Assembly: GCA_051453625.1 (NCBI GenBank)
Contig: JBOZIK010000001.1
Coordinates: forward strand, 215,960,651 to 216,024,650
Origin: Welwitschia mirabilis
Taxonomy: Eukaryota > Gnetophyta > Gnetopsida > Welwitschiales
Direction: 5' to 3'
Length of the DNA stretch: 64,000 nucleotides
Below are positions 46,200-59,484 of this stretch, piece by piece. The position numbers and the translations under genes were made by a program. Below the pieces are notes generated by a model. The model was not told the origin of the DNA and searched no databases. It worked only from the letters and a program-made list of their open reading frames with translations. Numbering within the stretch: the stretch's first letter is position 1; every line of letters starts with the position of its first letter.

Positions 46200-46920
46200 A
46201 TCTAATATTTATTTCTATACTTGATAAGTTGGGTAATCATCTTAGAGATAGTGGTTTCTGTGAAGGTTTTATCCCATCCCTCAAAATCTAGAGTGCGTAC
46301 TAAGGCATTATAAATCAAATTTGAAGCTAATCTTGGAAGGAGAAGATAACACCTATGGTCCATATTATTTGCTATGATGGTGAAAAGGTATTTATACATA
46401 TTAAAGGGCTTACTATATTGGATGATTCTAATCATATCAAGATGACTACTATACGTATCAGTCACATGTGATGTAGATAGAACATTACAAATGATAAACT
46501 TAAAAAGTGTGAACTAATTCTTTTAAAGGTCTTTGCTAGGTAAGGCTTCTTACCTATTTGGTACATATTCTACATTTGAGTGAATCATAGTAAAAACTAA
46601 GGGATTTTGTAAGCATATAAGGTAGACTATTATGACGTTCAAATCCTATTAATGTTTCTACATCAGTAAGGGAAACAACAAAGGAAGTGTTATGAATTAA
46701 AGAATGGATTACCCAAGGGTTATCTTCATATAATATGGCATTTTTACGAAACTCCAAACCTATCTTGAAAAAGTAGTAGGTTCCTTTCTCCTTCAACAAG
46801 TAGTTCTAATTTTTGCCTTAATCCTATCAAATAAAAAGGTGCATAAGGGGTACAGAAGGATGTGAAAATTCCTTCCTCTAAAAATTCTTCTAATATCCCA
46901 CTCATTATGACCTAAAATAA
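46200..46920 (-). pseudogene. decayed retroelement frame resembling 'putative plant transposon protein'
   Basis: Two readable blocks on the minus strand: 46554-46799 (YYFFKIGLEFRKNAILYED, SLTDVETLIGFERHNSLPYM) and 46202-46465 (TDTYSSHLDMIRIIQYSKPF, HRCYLLLPRLASNLIYNALV, WDKTFTETTISKMITQLI). A Lys/Glu-rich stretch with coiled-coil character follows toward 45900. This order (a domain with a conserved LP..L..., then a charged coiled coil) is like the uncharacterised frames annotated in plants as 'putative plant transposon protein', usually found in gypsy elements. The likeness is from memory and needs a profile search. Function is unknown. The frame is repeated in the next unit. Confidence 0.4.
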
Positions 46921-48188
46921 TAAAAATAAAGAAATAAAAAGAAATAGAAATGATGAAAGAAATATGAAAGAGTAAGTGAGAAAAGTGAAAAATAGATTAA
47001 AAAGTAAATAAAAGAAGTATATATTTAAGATTAGACTCATCAATATACTGACAAATCAAAGGATCTTGGAACAAATCTGTAAGAAAAAGATGAATGTATC
47101 TAGAGATAAAAGAATACTAATTCTAGTGAGGGTAGGTAGTGGCACCACTAAAACATGGATGCATAGGTTAGACAAAGGTAAGGCAAATTACAGTAACATA
47201 AGGGTTGTAGAAAATGTAATTTCTTAGTGTAGTTTGGCTAAAAATCCACATGTTTTATAGAAATTATATGAAATTTGGATAATTGGATTACTAAATTTTA
47301 ACAATGGTTTAGATTTAATTTACCTTCAATTTAGATCTATATCGAAGTATTAAATCATAAAAAATACAGTGTATTTCTTGGTGTGCCTTTGCATAAAAGG
47401 AAAACAAAGCGGTATGAGTTGAAATAGATGATGAAAATTTATGTTGTGAAAATGAAATAGAAGGGATTAAATAAAGTGATGGAATAACAAACCATACCAT
47501 GCATCCTATAAATAAATAAGACATGATAATGAAAGGTAATTATCCTATTTTATTTACATAGTTTAGTGGAGCTTTTACCAAGACAAGGACAAATATTAAC
47601 TAGTAAATCTATGTAAAATTACAAGTAGCCAAGGATCTTAACTTTAATTCATTAAAATAAGCAAACACAAGATCTTCCCAATTCCATCTTAATTTTATTT
47701 CATTTCCCTCATTCTTTCATGGATAACCAAGTTTCAAAAAACTTAATCATATTGGGCATTTAATACTCTGATACTTTTTTTAAATTGATTTAACATGTTA
47801 TATAAGAAGGATTCAGTGCTACCTTATTAATGAACATCAATATCCCCAATGTAGTTAAATGTACCAAAAATAAATCATTAAAGATACAATTCTTAGTAGT
47901 CATCCATGTCCCTGATGTAGCTAAATAAATCCAAAAAGATGATCATAAACAAATGCGCTAGTAAAGAGCTTTAAGATTTTTCCTTGATTTGCATTGTATT
48001 ATTATTATTATTATTAAAATAATAATAATATTCAAAGCATATAAAAAGGGATCGTTGGATCATTAGTCTAATAGAGAAATAATCTCATTTTCATGATTGT
48101 TTTGAAATAAAGAAACACCATGAAAGAAGAAAAACATCTTTTTCCTTGATTTCAAATTGATGATCTCTAAAGCATGTAAACCTTACTA

Positions 48189-51100
48189 CTTGGTATATCT
48201 TATAGTTCATGTTAGTTAGAAATAAGTTAAGTACTCTTCTTAATTGATCTGAATTATAAAGAGCTAGTTCTTATAATAGAAGAATTAGGGACTAATAAAA
48301 TTCATTCCATTTTCATTTGCATTTCACATCCATTTACATTGCATTCCATTTACTTTATTATTTATTTTTAGTTATTAAAAGATAAGATACTAAAAATACC
48401 TTTGGAAATCAATTCTCTAACTCTACACCTAGTGCCTTCATTGGGATTATAACATTTAGGTGAAGTTTCATCTATACTAGCATGTGTTTTTTCACAAGTT
48501 ATTTGATATACAAGTTTACCTAAAGGACTTTAGAATTGCATAAATTTACACCACAACATCTTTAAATCTAAAATATAAATTACATAAATATTTAATAAAT
48601 AACTAGAAAATATGATAAATAAAGGATGAAATATGATGATTTAGGAACAAAGAAATGGGTGATGAATTTGCAACACTTAGTGTCTATGAATTTTTAATGT
48701 AGACCCAAGTGCTAAAAAAACTAGAAATGAAATGTAAGATATCTTAGCCAAGCATGGACTAGTTTATATAGATTAAGGTATCAGTGCTAGTTAGGGAAGG
48801 TAGTAGCACCATCTCTATTAAGAATTACATTGCAAGTGGTTACTTACATAGACTTGAAACCAAATTAGAATGTCAGAAATCATGTACAAGTTTAGAATAA
48901 AAACTAGATTAATAGAAATAGGGATTTAACATTGATTTTATCTTAAGTTATTACAACAAGAGAAAATTTTATTACAATGTAGCTATAAAAACTAAAAAAT
49001 ATGTAGGTAGAAAACGGTAAGGAGGGAGGTAGGGAGGGGGGTAGAGATAATTTTAGATCATAAATATTTTATAAAACATCATTCTTTCCAACTTCTAATT
49101 CATTTCCTCTTACTTTTTAAAAATTTCTTCTTATATCTTAGCAATTTTTTTCATTTTTCCATAAATCTTTCCAATTCAAGTCATTTGTGGTTTAGATATT
49201 TCCTCTAAAAATATGTCACTAGAAGTGATGGATGAATGATAATAAATGATAGAAGGAGGAGTAAAATAAGGTGGAGAAGAAGAAATATGTAAAGATTAAC
49301 CTATGGATGCTTTCCCCTTTCTTCTTATAGTGGGTAAAAAATAAGAAGAGAAAGGAACTTGAGAAGGAGGAGGAGCTCTTTAAGGAGGTTTCTCTTCTTC
49401 TTAAATTTTGTGAAGAACCTTTGGAGTCTAATATTTATTTCTATACTTGATAAGTTGGGTAATCATCTAAGAGATAATGGATTCTATGAAGGCTCTATCC
49501 CATCCCTCAAAATCTAAAGTGTGTACTAAGGCATTATAAATCAAATCTGAAGCTAATCATGGAAGGAGAAGATGATACCTATGATCCATATTATTTGATA
49601 TGATGGTGAAAAGGCATTTAGACATATCAAAGGGCTTACTATATTGGATGATTGTAATCATATCAAGATGACTACTATATGTATCAGTCACCTGTGATGT
49701 AGATAGAACATTATAAATGATAAACTTAAAAGGTGCTAATTGCTAATTGATTCTTGTAAAGGTTTTTGCAAGGTAAGTCTTCTTACCTATTTGGTATATA
49801 TTCTACATTTGAATGAAACATAATAAAAACTAAGGGATTTTGTAATCATATAAGGTAGATTATTATGATGTTAAAATCTTATTATTGTTCCTACATTACT
49901 AAGAGAAATAACAAGGGAAGTGTTATGAATTATAGAATGGATTACCCAAAGGTTATCTTCATCTATTATGGCATTTTTATAAAACTTCAAACTATCTTGA
50001 AAAAGTAGTAGATTCCTTTATCCTTTAACAAGTAGTTATAATTTTTGCCTAGATTCCATCAAGATAAAAACATGCATAAGGGGTAATGAAGGATGAGAAA
50101 ATTCCTTCCTCTAAAAATCTTCTAATCTCCCACTCATTATGACCTAAAATAATAAAAATAAAGAAATAAAAAGAAATGGAAATGAAAGAAATATGAAAGA
50201 GGAAGTTAGAAAAGTGAAAAATAGATTGAAAAGTAAATAAAAGAAGTATATATTTAAGATTAGGCTTATTAATACACTAACAAATCAAAGTATCTTGGAA
50301 CAAATCTGTAAGAAAAAGATGAATGTATCTAGGTATAAAAGGATACTAATGCTATTGAGGGTAGGTAGTAATACCACTAAAACATGGATGCATAGGTCAG
50401 ACAAAAGTAAGACAAATTACAGAAACATAAGGGTTGTAGAAAATGTAATTTGTTAGTGTAGTTTGGCTAAAGATCCATAGGTTTTATAGAAATTATATGA
50501 AATTTGGATATTGGATTACTAAATTTTAACAATGGTTTATATTGAATTTACCTTTGATCTAGATCTATATAGAGGTATCAACTCATAAAAAATACAGTGT
50601 ATTTCTTGGCTTGCCTTTGCATAGAAGGAAAACAGAGCGGTATGGATTGAAATAGATGATGAAAATTTCTGTTGTGAAAATGAAATAGAAGGGATTAAAT
50701 AAAGTNNNNNNNNNNTAAATAATACATGATAATGAAAGGTAATTATCCTATTTTATTTACATAGTTTAGTGGATCTTTTACCAAAACAAGGACAAATATT
50801 AACTAGTAAATCTCTATAAAATTACAAGTAGCCAAAGGATCTTAACTTTAATTCATTAAAATAAGAAAACACAAGATCTCTCCAATTCCATCTTAATTTT
50901 ATTTCATTTCCCTCCTTCTTTCATGGATAACCAAGTTTTAAAAACTTAATCATATTGGGCATTTAATGATTTGATACCTTTTTTAAATTAATTTAACATG
51001 TTATATAAGAAGGATTCAGTGCTACCTTATAAATAAACATCAATATCCCTAATGTAGTTAAATGTACCAAAAATAAATCATTAGAGCTACAATTTTTATT

Positions 51101-51390
51101 AGTCATTCATATCCTTGATGTAGCTAAATAAATCTAAAAAGATGATCATAAACAAATCTGCTAATAAATAGCTTTAAGATTTTTCCTTGATTTACATTGC
51201 TCTTATTATTATAATTTAAAAAATAATAATAATATTCAAAGCATATAAAAGGGGATCATTGGCTCATTAGACTAATAGAGAAATAATCTAATTTCCATGA
51301 ATGTTTTGAAATAAAGAAAACCATGAAAGAAGAAAAACATCTTTTTCCTTGATTTCAAATTGATGATCTTTAAAGCATGTAAACCTTAAC
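48189..51390 (+). repeat. tandem duplication, unit 2 (10-N gap at 50706-50715)
   Basis: Collinear copy of 44907-48188. It begins with the J LTR end (TACTTGGTATATCTTATAG) and ends GCATGTAAACCTTAAC. It differs by scattered substitutions and small indels. Confidence 0.85.
49440..50150 (-). pseudogene. second copy of the decayed 'putative transposon protein' frame
   Basis: Partner of 46200-46920 in unit 2. Here the frame is more broken: single-base changes and deletions remove the long open stretches seen in unit 1. Both copies look unselected. Confidence 0.4.
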
Positions 51391-52043
51391 TAAAAAATTC
51401 AAAAACTCAAATAACTAAATGAAAAAGTAAAAGCCTACAAATTCTCAATAAAAAGTTGAAAATATAAAAGATATTTTTATTAGTAAGTTAAAGAAAATAC
51501 CATTAACTAGGATCATTGAGTCTCATGAACTCATAAGATGATGAAAGGATTGGATGAAATATGGGTGATGAAAAATCATATGAAGATGATGTGAATGAAT
51601 GAAAATGGCAAAAGCGTAAATAGGGTGAATGAGTATGGCTAGGATATTATATGAAATAAACATCCTTAAATAATAGAGTAGGTAACTCTGATCCAAATTC
51701 ATTTGATAAAATCAAGTTAGGCTCATAAGAAAGGTATTTGATCATCCATAAAGAGAAAATATCTAAAGGATTAGAATTCTCCAACTCAAAGGGATAGGAT
51801 GACTAATTAAGTAACAAAGAAATCCTAGAAACATTTTCATGATACTAGTTCACACATAAGTTGAAAAACTCAGAAAGGATATGGGAGAATACTCATTAGG
51901 ATTTTAACATTCTAGTTTATAATACGATCATCTTATTTCTTTATCTTGCTTACCCAATAGTATTTACAATACAGTTTTCCCAAATGAAAAAATAGATGAA
52001 TTAGAAATCAAAGAATCTATAAGGTTATCATTGAAGATATATC
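51391..52043 (-). other. gypsy internal DNA after protease, no RT seen
   Basis: This is where RT should begin on the minus strand. None of the RT landmarks found in the first gypsy element (VPKK, KDHF, FLG..K.Y) can be read. Confidence 0.4.
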
Positions 52044-53110
52044 TCAAATCCTCAAGAGGGAAGTCCATATTAAGAGAAGGATTTCTTTTAAGATTAACAT
52101 ACGAATCAAAATTAAATAAAGGAAGGGAAAGAGGAAAACATTTATCTTATATAAAGGAGAATAAATATCATCATCAAGACTTTCAATAAACTCTACTTCT
52201 TCAAAATCTTCAGGTTGCTTCATGGTATTAAAGATATTTAACTCAATGATCATGTCATCAAATGAAATATTCATAAGACCATTTTGCAATTGATAAGAGC
52301 ATTAGAAGTAATAAGAAAAGGTTTTTACAAGATGATTAAAATGGTATGATTTCTATTTTATACTATCTCCAAAACTACAAAGTCCACAAGAAAGTAACAA
52401 TTTTCTGCTTAGACAATCATATCCTATACTATGCCCAAGGGTGATTTTAAAGAATTATTAGCTAATTATTATTGGAGTTTGGTATTTTTAAGATCATTTA
52501 GACCAAGTTTGTTATGGATACTATGGGGTAAAAAATTAACACTAGCTCCAAGGTCTAACAAGGCTCATTGAAAGTTTGATTCCAATTGTAATAGCTATGG
52601 TAGGACATTATGGATCTTTATATTTTTAGGGGTTTTATTTCAAATGATGGCACTAGTTTTTTTGGGCAAGGAAGGCTTTACTCTTTAGATTCATCCTATT
52701 TTTAATAGTACATATATCTTTAAAGAATTTGACATATGAGGGCACTTGCTTAATAGCTTCTAAAAGAGGGATGTTGATCTTTAATTCCTTAAAAATTTAT
52801 AGTGCTTCTCGTTACTTCATAGCTAATTAGCTTTTTCTAAGTTATTAAGAAAAGGATAGAAGTTCTTTATAAGTTGGAGAAACTTCTTCTACTTCATGTT
52901 TCTTTTCTACCGCTTTCTTACTTTAAGGCTAACTTTGTTGTACTTATTATTCTTGAGGTTTTTTCTCTTTCACATTTTTATTGATTTATTGATCACTTCT
53001 TAAATGGATAACCATGGTTTCCTTAATTTATAAATCTTTCATAAACTTAGAAGTTCTAGGATTAGGGTCATGTGGAGCTAGAAGCTTATCCTTTTCATGT
53101 TGGTTGAGTG
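52044..53110 (-). pseudogene. gypsy protease region remnant (second element)
   Basis: From 53110 down on the minus strand: MVIHLRSDQINKN-like residues (the clade's T-L-R-S-G-K signature), then LKINIPLLEAIKQVPSYV and FFKDICTIKNRMNLKSKAFL (52680-52800) in one frame. The protease core follows: ALLDLGASVNFLPHSIHNKL (near 52560) with the intact D-L-G-A active-site loop, GIV.DMIV, CYFLVDFVVLEIV (near 52390) and ISFDDMIIELNIFNTMKQPE (near 52250). It is better preserved than the protease at 20180. The core is spread over several frames, so it is dead. It follows gag directly. Confidence 0.8.
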
Positions 53111-53640
53111 ATGTAAGGATATGTGTATTGGTTTAAATTAATTATTGTATACCTTGTTTCAATTTTTATAATGTAAAGGAAGTTTATTGGTTAACATATT
53201 ATTCTGAGATAGTAATATGATGTTAATCTATGATGAACATATAAAGTATAGCCTCTAATAATTTGGAACTTAAATGAGGGTTTGAGTTATTAAATTAGCT
53301 AGTTAATCCTTGATTTGTATTGTTGTTTCCATAAGAAATTTTAATCATTTCTCCATTCAGGACTCTAAGTATTAGAGTGGGAGTTTTTTTCTCATTAGTT
53401 TTATCATTAGTATCTTATGATATTTACTTACTCTTTCACTACACATTATAGGGATAGAGGGTTATTTTGAAGTTTCATGGGTATTCACATGATAAATATT
53501 ATAATGAGGTAGTAAAATCATGGTTTATAATTTGTATTAAGAGTATCAATATTCTTAAAAGAATCTTTTTAATTATTATTTGACATTAGTTTTAATAGAC
53601 ATTTTAAAGATACTAGTGGACCTAACAAATTATTGTGATC
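53111..53640 (-). other. gypsy gag-pol linker, unread
   Basis: The gag zinc knuckle should lie here. I could not see a CCHC pattern. Confidence 0.35.
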
Positions 53641-54270
53641 ATATTAGCTCATTATCTTACTTCTAATTCTTTAAACTTTAAGCTATGGTTTCAAGAAAAT
53701 CTTAAGCTCTATCAATTTCTAAGTTTAGAAAGCTACCTTTACATATTATATCTTTAAGTTGCCTATGGTTGAATAAAGTACCTTCATAAAAGAAATTTAT
53801 AACTTTATCTTGCTCAAAACCATTTTGTAAACATCTAAGAAGTAGATCCTTAAATATTTCTAGTATGTGGAAACGATATGTCACTATCCTTTTATTGGAA
53901 GTTCATGATATCGCATCTAATGGCACTAGTCTTGTAACTAGAGAAGACTTTTCTAATGAAATCTTAATTAATATTAGCCTAAAAAGAGATAGAAATAGGT
54001 TTTAAAATGTATAACTAAAATTTTTCCTTCTTTTTAAGGGAAAAGAGAAATGAGATTAATCTAAGTGCATAAGATGTATTGGGTTTTTATAAGAATATAT
54101 AAAGGACACATTCAAACTCTTTAAGATGTAAGTAAGAATCCTCATAATATAAACCATGAAAATATGAAAGAAGTTAAATAATTACTATCTTAAAGTTAAT
54201 TCTATCAGCTTTAGGAGGTTGAACAATATATGAAGATGTACCTAGATATTATGGTTGAAGATGTTTTTTT
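53641..54270 (-). pseudogene. gypsy gag remnant (second element)
   Basis: An open piece (53702-53884) encodes FKDLLLRCLQNGFEQDKVIN, FFYEGTLFNHRQLKDIICKG and SFLNLEIDRA, then DFLETIA. This is the C-terminal half of the Tat/Athila gag core (R-F-K-x-L-L...CP..G......FY.GL). Further upstream, near 54240, SSYIVQPPKADRI and, near 54150, FHGLYYEDSYLHLKEFE fit its N-terminal half. Frameshifts join the blocks. Confidence 0.8.
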
Positions 54271-54584
54271 TCATAATATATTGACATTGATTGAGCTTGA
54301 TATTACTTCTAGAGTTATGAGATTGAGAACATTATGAATATTTTAGTTTTCTTATGGTCTCTCACATGAATGGTCTTTAGGATTACTCTCATGATCTGAC
54401 TCATAATTCATTTTAGAATTGACAGGAATTTAGTGTAATCTACTATAAAGTGTTCATTGCTAGTTTATAAAATGTAAAAAACAATCATAAAAAGTTATAT
54501 TTCTAGATGCACATGATACATGAAAAGATCCAAAATGATTTAGACATTTAATTCACCAAAGATGAAAGAGTTCTAAAATAAGAA

Positions 54585-54606
54585 GCCAGCAATGTTAATG
54601 ATTTTA
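54585..54606 (-). promoter_or_regulatory. decayed Asp-type primer site next to LTR E
   Basis: CAATGTTAATGATTTTA on plus aligns with CCATGTTAATGATGCCA, the primer site beside LTR C. It places the LTR E boundary at about 54610. Confidence 0.4.
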
Positions 54607-54609
54607 GAT

Positions 54610-56680
54610 AGTGGTCCTGATTGTTTGACATAAATTAGTTTAAGTAAAAGATGAAAATGTAGCTATCTAAATGACTAATAGTTTGAGAATATAGGTCATT
54701 ATGGATAACTAAGAACTAAGCACTAAATGTAAATAATGAAAAGTAATAATAAAAAGATAAAAAAATGACTATGCTATGTAACATAAGAAATAAAAATGTA
54801 AGAAATAAAAATGCAAGAAATAAAAGTGCATGTAATAAAGTACTTGCTTGAGATTTTACTAATAATGATCTTGTTCAAAATTTATCTTTAAGTACCTATT
54901 AAGAAAATAATTTGATATAGAAAAGAGGAGAAGAAAGAAGAGATGGTGGAAAGAGAAGATAGAGAGAAGAAATTATTTTTTTATTATCTCTTTTTATCTC
55001 TTTTCTTTAAAGTTGCAAAGGATCAGCTCTTATAAAAAAACTTAAATATACTATTCCAAATAATCTTTGTAAGGAAAGAAAGAAAATAAAAAGAAAAGGA
55101 AACAACAAAAATAAAAAGAAAAGAAAGAAAAAAGAAGAAGAATAAAAAGAAGTTACTAGATCAGATTTGGTTGATCAAGTACTAAGCACAATCAACACCA
55201 AGCCACTAGTGATAAAAAGGAAAAAAAAATTAGTTGGAATACCACTTGGACAATGAATCACTTAATAGGAGAAAAGAAAGGAAAGTATAAAAACTAAAAA
55301 GTAACAAAAAGGGAAAAAAAGGAAAAGAACTAAAATGGGATATATAAATGTAAATTTTATGCATGCCCCACTATAGTTATCATACCAATGCCAAAAAGCT
55401 ATCTGTGGTGAAATTTATCTATGCTTATTTTTGTCTTTAATGTATAGTAATATATACGATCACCTTATTTATACAAATATTACATGACCAAAATCCAACA
55501 TTTACAAATAAAACTAGGACTTTTGTTTATAGTATAGTCCCAATGTTATTCTTTCAAAAAGATAGAGTGGTAAACTATTAATTAAAGGAAGCTNNNNNNN
55601 NNNNNNNNNNNNNNNNNNNNNNNNNNNNNNNNNNNNNNNNNNNNNNNNNNNNNNNNNNNNNNNNNNNNNNNNNNNNNNNNNNNNNNNNATTAAATTCATG
55701 TAGCTTTTATTCTAGCTTAAGCACAACGAGATAATCTCATCCATCATAGACATGAGGCTCATGTAGTTCTAGCTTAAGGACAATGGCATAATATCATTCA
55801 TCATAGATATCCCTTCTTCATAGAAAGAATACAATAAGAATGAAAAGTAGAAATCTCTGAAGATCCATTAAATAAAAATTTAGGTTATGTAAGCTAGAGT
55901 AAAAAGAAAAATCACATATGAAATCTTAAAGTAATAACATGCCTTAGTCAATTCTAAGCATAATAAGTATGAAACAATAACCACTTGATATCAAAGTAAT
56001 GCACTAAGAAAAGAACATGTAATACTTTATTATCAGAGAAGTAAAAGAATTTAATCTATAAATAGTACTCATGCTAATCTAAAAACCATCATGCTAGCTT
56101 GAAAACTAGTCCATCCCTAATGAGAGGATTAGAAAGAGCACATGACTAAAGCTCTAATAATCTTTTATATAATATGACCAAAGATAAATTTAAGTGGAGT
56201 GAAGTAGGGTATCTTTAGGCTAAATTAGGTTTATAATTAGGGTCTCTGACGTGTAATAAGGTTATTCTTAAAAATGCCCAAACTATATGGGGTCATCCTT
56301 TAGTCATGGAGCCAATTTGAGGGGTTTTTCTTATAAAATATTCTACATTTATTCTCTTCTTTCAAAAATTCTTTAGATGGATTTCTTGCATCAAGAAGTT
56401 TCATGAATGTAAGTATAAACCCATTCTGCATATGATAACCAGCTTTACCACTCTTAGAACTAGCATCTTTACTAATAATGCTCAAGATACCTTCACCATT
56501 TACCAAAGTACTCTAGATGATGTACATATCCTAAAAATGATAGTATTAAGGTATATTATTAATAAACTAGAATCTCATGGCCTTAATCATAATAAATGCA
56601 TAAAATCTTCATAATGGTTAACTAAACATGCTAATAAGGCCTAGATCTCATGATATATAGTTAATTTTTGTGTGTCATCA
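54610..56680 (-). repeat. LTR E (5' LTR of the second gypsy element; 95-N gap at 55594-55688)
   Basis: Collinear with LTR D over its right half. It ends GTTAATTTTTGTGTGTCATCA at 56680. A long purine tract (A/G only, 55067-55152) lies in its left part. The left boundary is inferred from the primer site. Confidence 0.6.
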
Positions 56681-56697
56681 ATTTCTTTTAAAGAACT

Positions 56698-57843
56698 TAT
56701 TGAGACATAGATATATAATATTAGCCCTTGTTTGTGCTTATTTTATCATTTTATTTTTAAAATCATGTTAATATTCTAAATCATTAAAATATATATTTTT
56801 ATACTATTTTATAGGTTAGCATGACCATATTAACAAATTCCAAAAAAAATAGAATCTATGGAGCTACTTACAATTATGTTAAGATGCATTACAATTATAT
56901 TATAGTGATGTGGTTTATTGACATAATTATGCTTTAAGAGTAAAAACTATGATTCAAAGGAAAAATTCATATGAATGTGTGGGTTATAGTTATATGTTAG
57001 AAAGCTAAAGAGTATATTCTATTTAAAAGTATCTATAATATAAGCAAAAGAGTATATTCTATTTAAAAGTATCTATAATATAACCTTGATAAGATAATTC
57101 ATGCTATTTAGTTAGAAAATTTATTTTATAACATTTTCCCTTAGNNNNNNNNNNNNNNNNNNNNNNNNNNNNNNNNNNNNNNNNNNNNNNNNNNNNNNNN
57201 NNNNNNNNNNNNNNNNNNNNNNNNNNNNNNNNNNNNNNNNNNNNGATAGTGGTATTCCTAAATCCTAGTCTTGTATATTCCATTCTCTCCTTATAGAGAA
57301 AATAATCATGAAATCCATCCTATGAATTGGATTTATTTCATATCTATGTTTGGATCTTCATGGATACTTAAGCCATTTAAGATAGAAAGCTAATTCTTAA
57401 ATCCATGCATCTAAGGATGTAATTATTTTATACTTTGAGGCATTATTATAGTAATTAGTAATATTCACATCATAATAGAATACTAAGTTTTAATGGTGGC
57501 TTTATCATTCATAACCTAACTTGTCTTTTATGTTAGAAGATATTTACAATTGCAATAAACTAAAATCACTATGTAACTAGTATAATCTTCAAGCATAAAT
57601 AGAATCATGATTTTCTATGGTATATGAAATTAATTATATACTTGATCTATATTTCTAGTTACTCTATATTAGCATTAGATGAATACCTTGCCATATTTGT
57701 AATATTAAATTTTATCTTTGATACTTTATTTCTATAATTTTTATTTAGTAATTAACCCATCTAACTTTAATATAATTATATGCTTGCTATGAAGAAATGA
57801 AAATCTTTTATTTTTAATTTGGATCTACAATACTATAACCATA
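56698..57843 (+). repeat. LTR family a, copy F, opposite orientation (100-N gap at 57145-57244)
   Basis: Reverse-complement relative of copies A, B and C: GTGCTTATTTTATC, GGTTAGCATGACCATATTAAC, TCTAAGGATGTAATTATTT and TGTTAGAAGATATTTACAATTG occur in family order. Lacks the SINE-like insertion. Contains a perfect 39-bp tandem duplication at about 57007-57084. Confidence 0.65.
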
Positions 57844-58916
57844 TAGCTTTACAAGTAAACATGCTTAGATAAGAGTAAGACTAGAATGAGTGATCTATTC
57901 GAAAGCGTACAGGCTTAGATATAAATCAAGAATAAATAAAATAAAATAAAGTAATTAATTGTAGATCATGTCATACTTGAAATATTTATTGATCATAACC
58001 CTTAGAAGTATAACCATCATGATCATTTAAATGAATTATATTACTACACTTAAGGCCTTACAATGTGCTAAGTAAGGAATTTAAATGTGTGAATTTATAA
58101 TCTTTTTAATGGATGACAAGTGCCCCTCTAGTTGGAATACCATTATATTAGCAATAAATTAATTAAGATTTAAACATACATCACCTAATGTATAAATAAA
58201 TAAATAAATATAATTAAAAGTATAATGAGAAATATCAAGGGTAAAAATAACATGTAACAATGCAGTGCTAACAACTAGATATGATTGGTGATTAATTAAT
58301 TAATATATTAATTAGAAGGAGTAATCAATAAATAATTAGTTAATTAATAATTAATAATTAGGAGGCTAAAATTTTTGTACTATTAGCCAAATGTCACTAT
58401 AAAATTTTCACCAAGAACGAGACATTATCTTTTGATGACTAGTCAACATTGACCATAAGAATAAAGTTAATGTTGACAAAAGTCAAAGTTAACTTTGAGT
58501 GTAATTAAGGTAAACACTAATGTGTAGGCAAACTGTGTTTAGGTTCATGTTTATATCCTTATTCAGTAGATGGTAGAAATGTAAGTAGGTTAATGCTTGT
58601 ACCCTCATCCAAAAGGTGATAGAAATTGATATCTCTCAGTAAAATATTAGATGTAAATGAAATTTATATCTAAGCTAGTTATAGTAATAATATTAAATAA
58701 TAGGTTTAAACCTATGCATATTTGGAATCTCATCATAAGTTTATTTTTATGATTGATCAATGTGATTGCATTATGAGTCCTAGCTCCTACATGACAGAGA
58801 AAACATAACTAATGGATTTGATGATATTTGCATACATTCAATGATGATGATGGTACACATATTTATTATAATAATAGTATGTGTTTTTATGCCTAGTATT
58901 AGCCACTTTGATTACA
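57844..58916. other. unassigned DNA between family-a LTRs; TTGAC cluster at 58437-58496
   Basis: AT-rich. It holds (ATAA)n at 58193-58213, TTAATTAA-rich DNA to 58360 and a cluster of four TTGAC/GTCAA words at 58437-58496, as in some plant LTR promoters. No coding motif. Confidence 0.35.
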
Positions 58917-59480
58917 TAATAAAACATAGATTTTATATATTATACCATATTGTTATACTTATTTTATCATCTTAATGTTAATGTATATTATAGTTTACCT
59001 AAGAAATCATGTTAAGGTCCTAAATTTTTAAAATATACTTTTATAATATTTTATAGGTTATCTTGGACATATTAATAAATGTTCCAAATTGATACTTGTG
59101 AATCCTACTTAGGACCATGCTAGAAAGTATTACAATTATGTCATGGTGAATAAGTTAAGTTATATGATGACTTTTTAGAACAATGGGCCAAGTTTTGAAA
59201 GAATGATTCATATTGATTTATAAGCCATAATTACATATTAAATAATCCAAGAATATATTTTATTAAAAAATATTTGCAATATGGCCTTGATACCACAAAC
59301 CATGCTTCTTGATTAGAAAAATTATTTTATAATGTTTACCCTTAAGTGGTGGCATATCTACACTTTAAGACTATATATACCAATCTTCTTCTAATGGAAA
59401 AAGACATTGATTGAGTAATTAAATATACTATTTATCATATTGTTATAGGAGTATTTATTACCACTTAAGTCATTTTGGCT
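58917..59480 (+). repeat. LTR family a, copy G, truncated
   Basis: Begins ATAAAACATAGATTTTATAT. Shares ATACTTATTTTATCATCTTA, GTTAAGGTCCTAAATTT and ATCTTGGACATATTAA with the complement of copy B. It stops about half way, where copia sequence begins. Confidence 0.65.
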
Positions 59481-59484
59481 AGGG

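Noticed and set aside
49017-49043. A strong G-quadruplex
   Set aside because: Only two or three clear GGG runs beside shorter GG runs; at best a weak structure.
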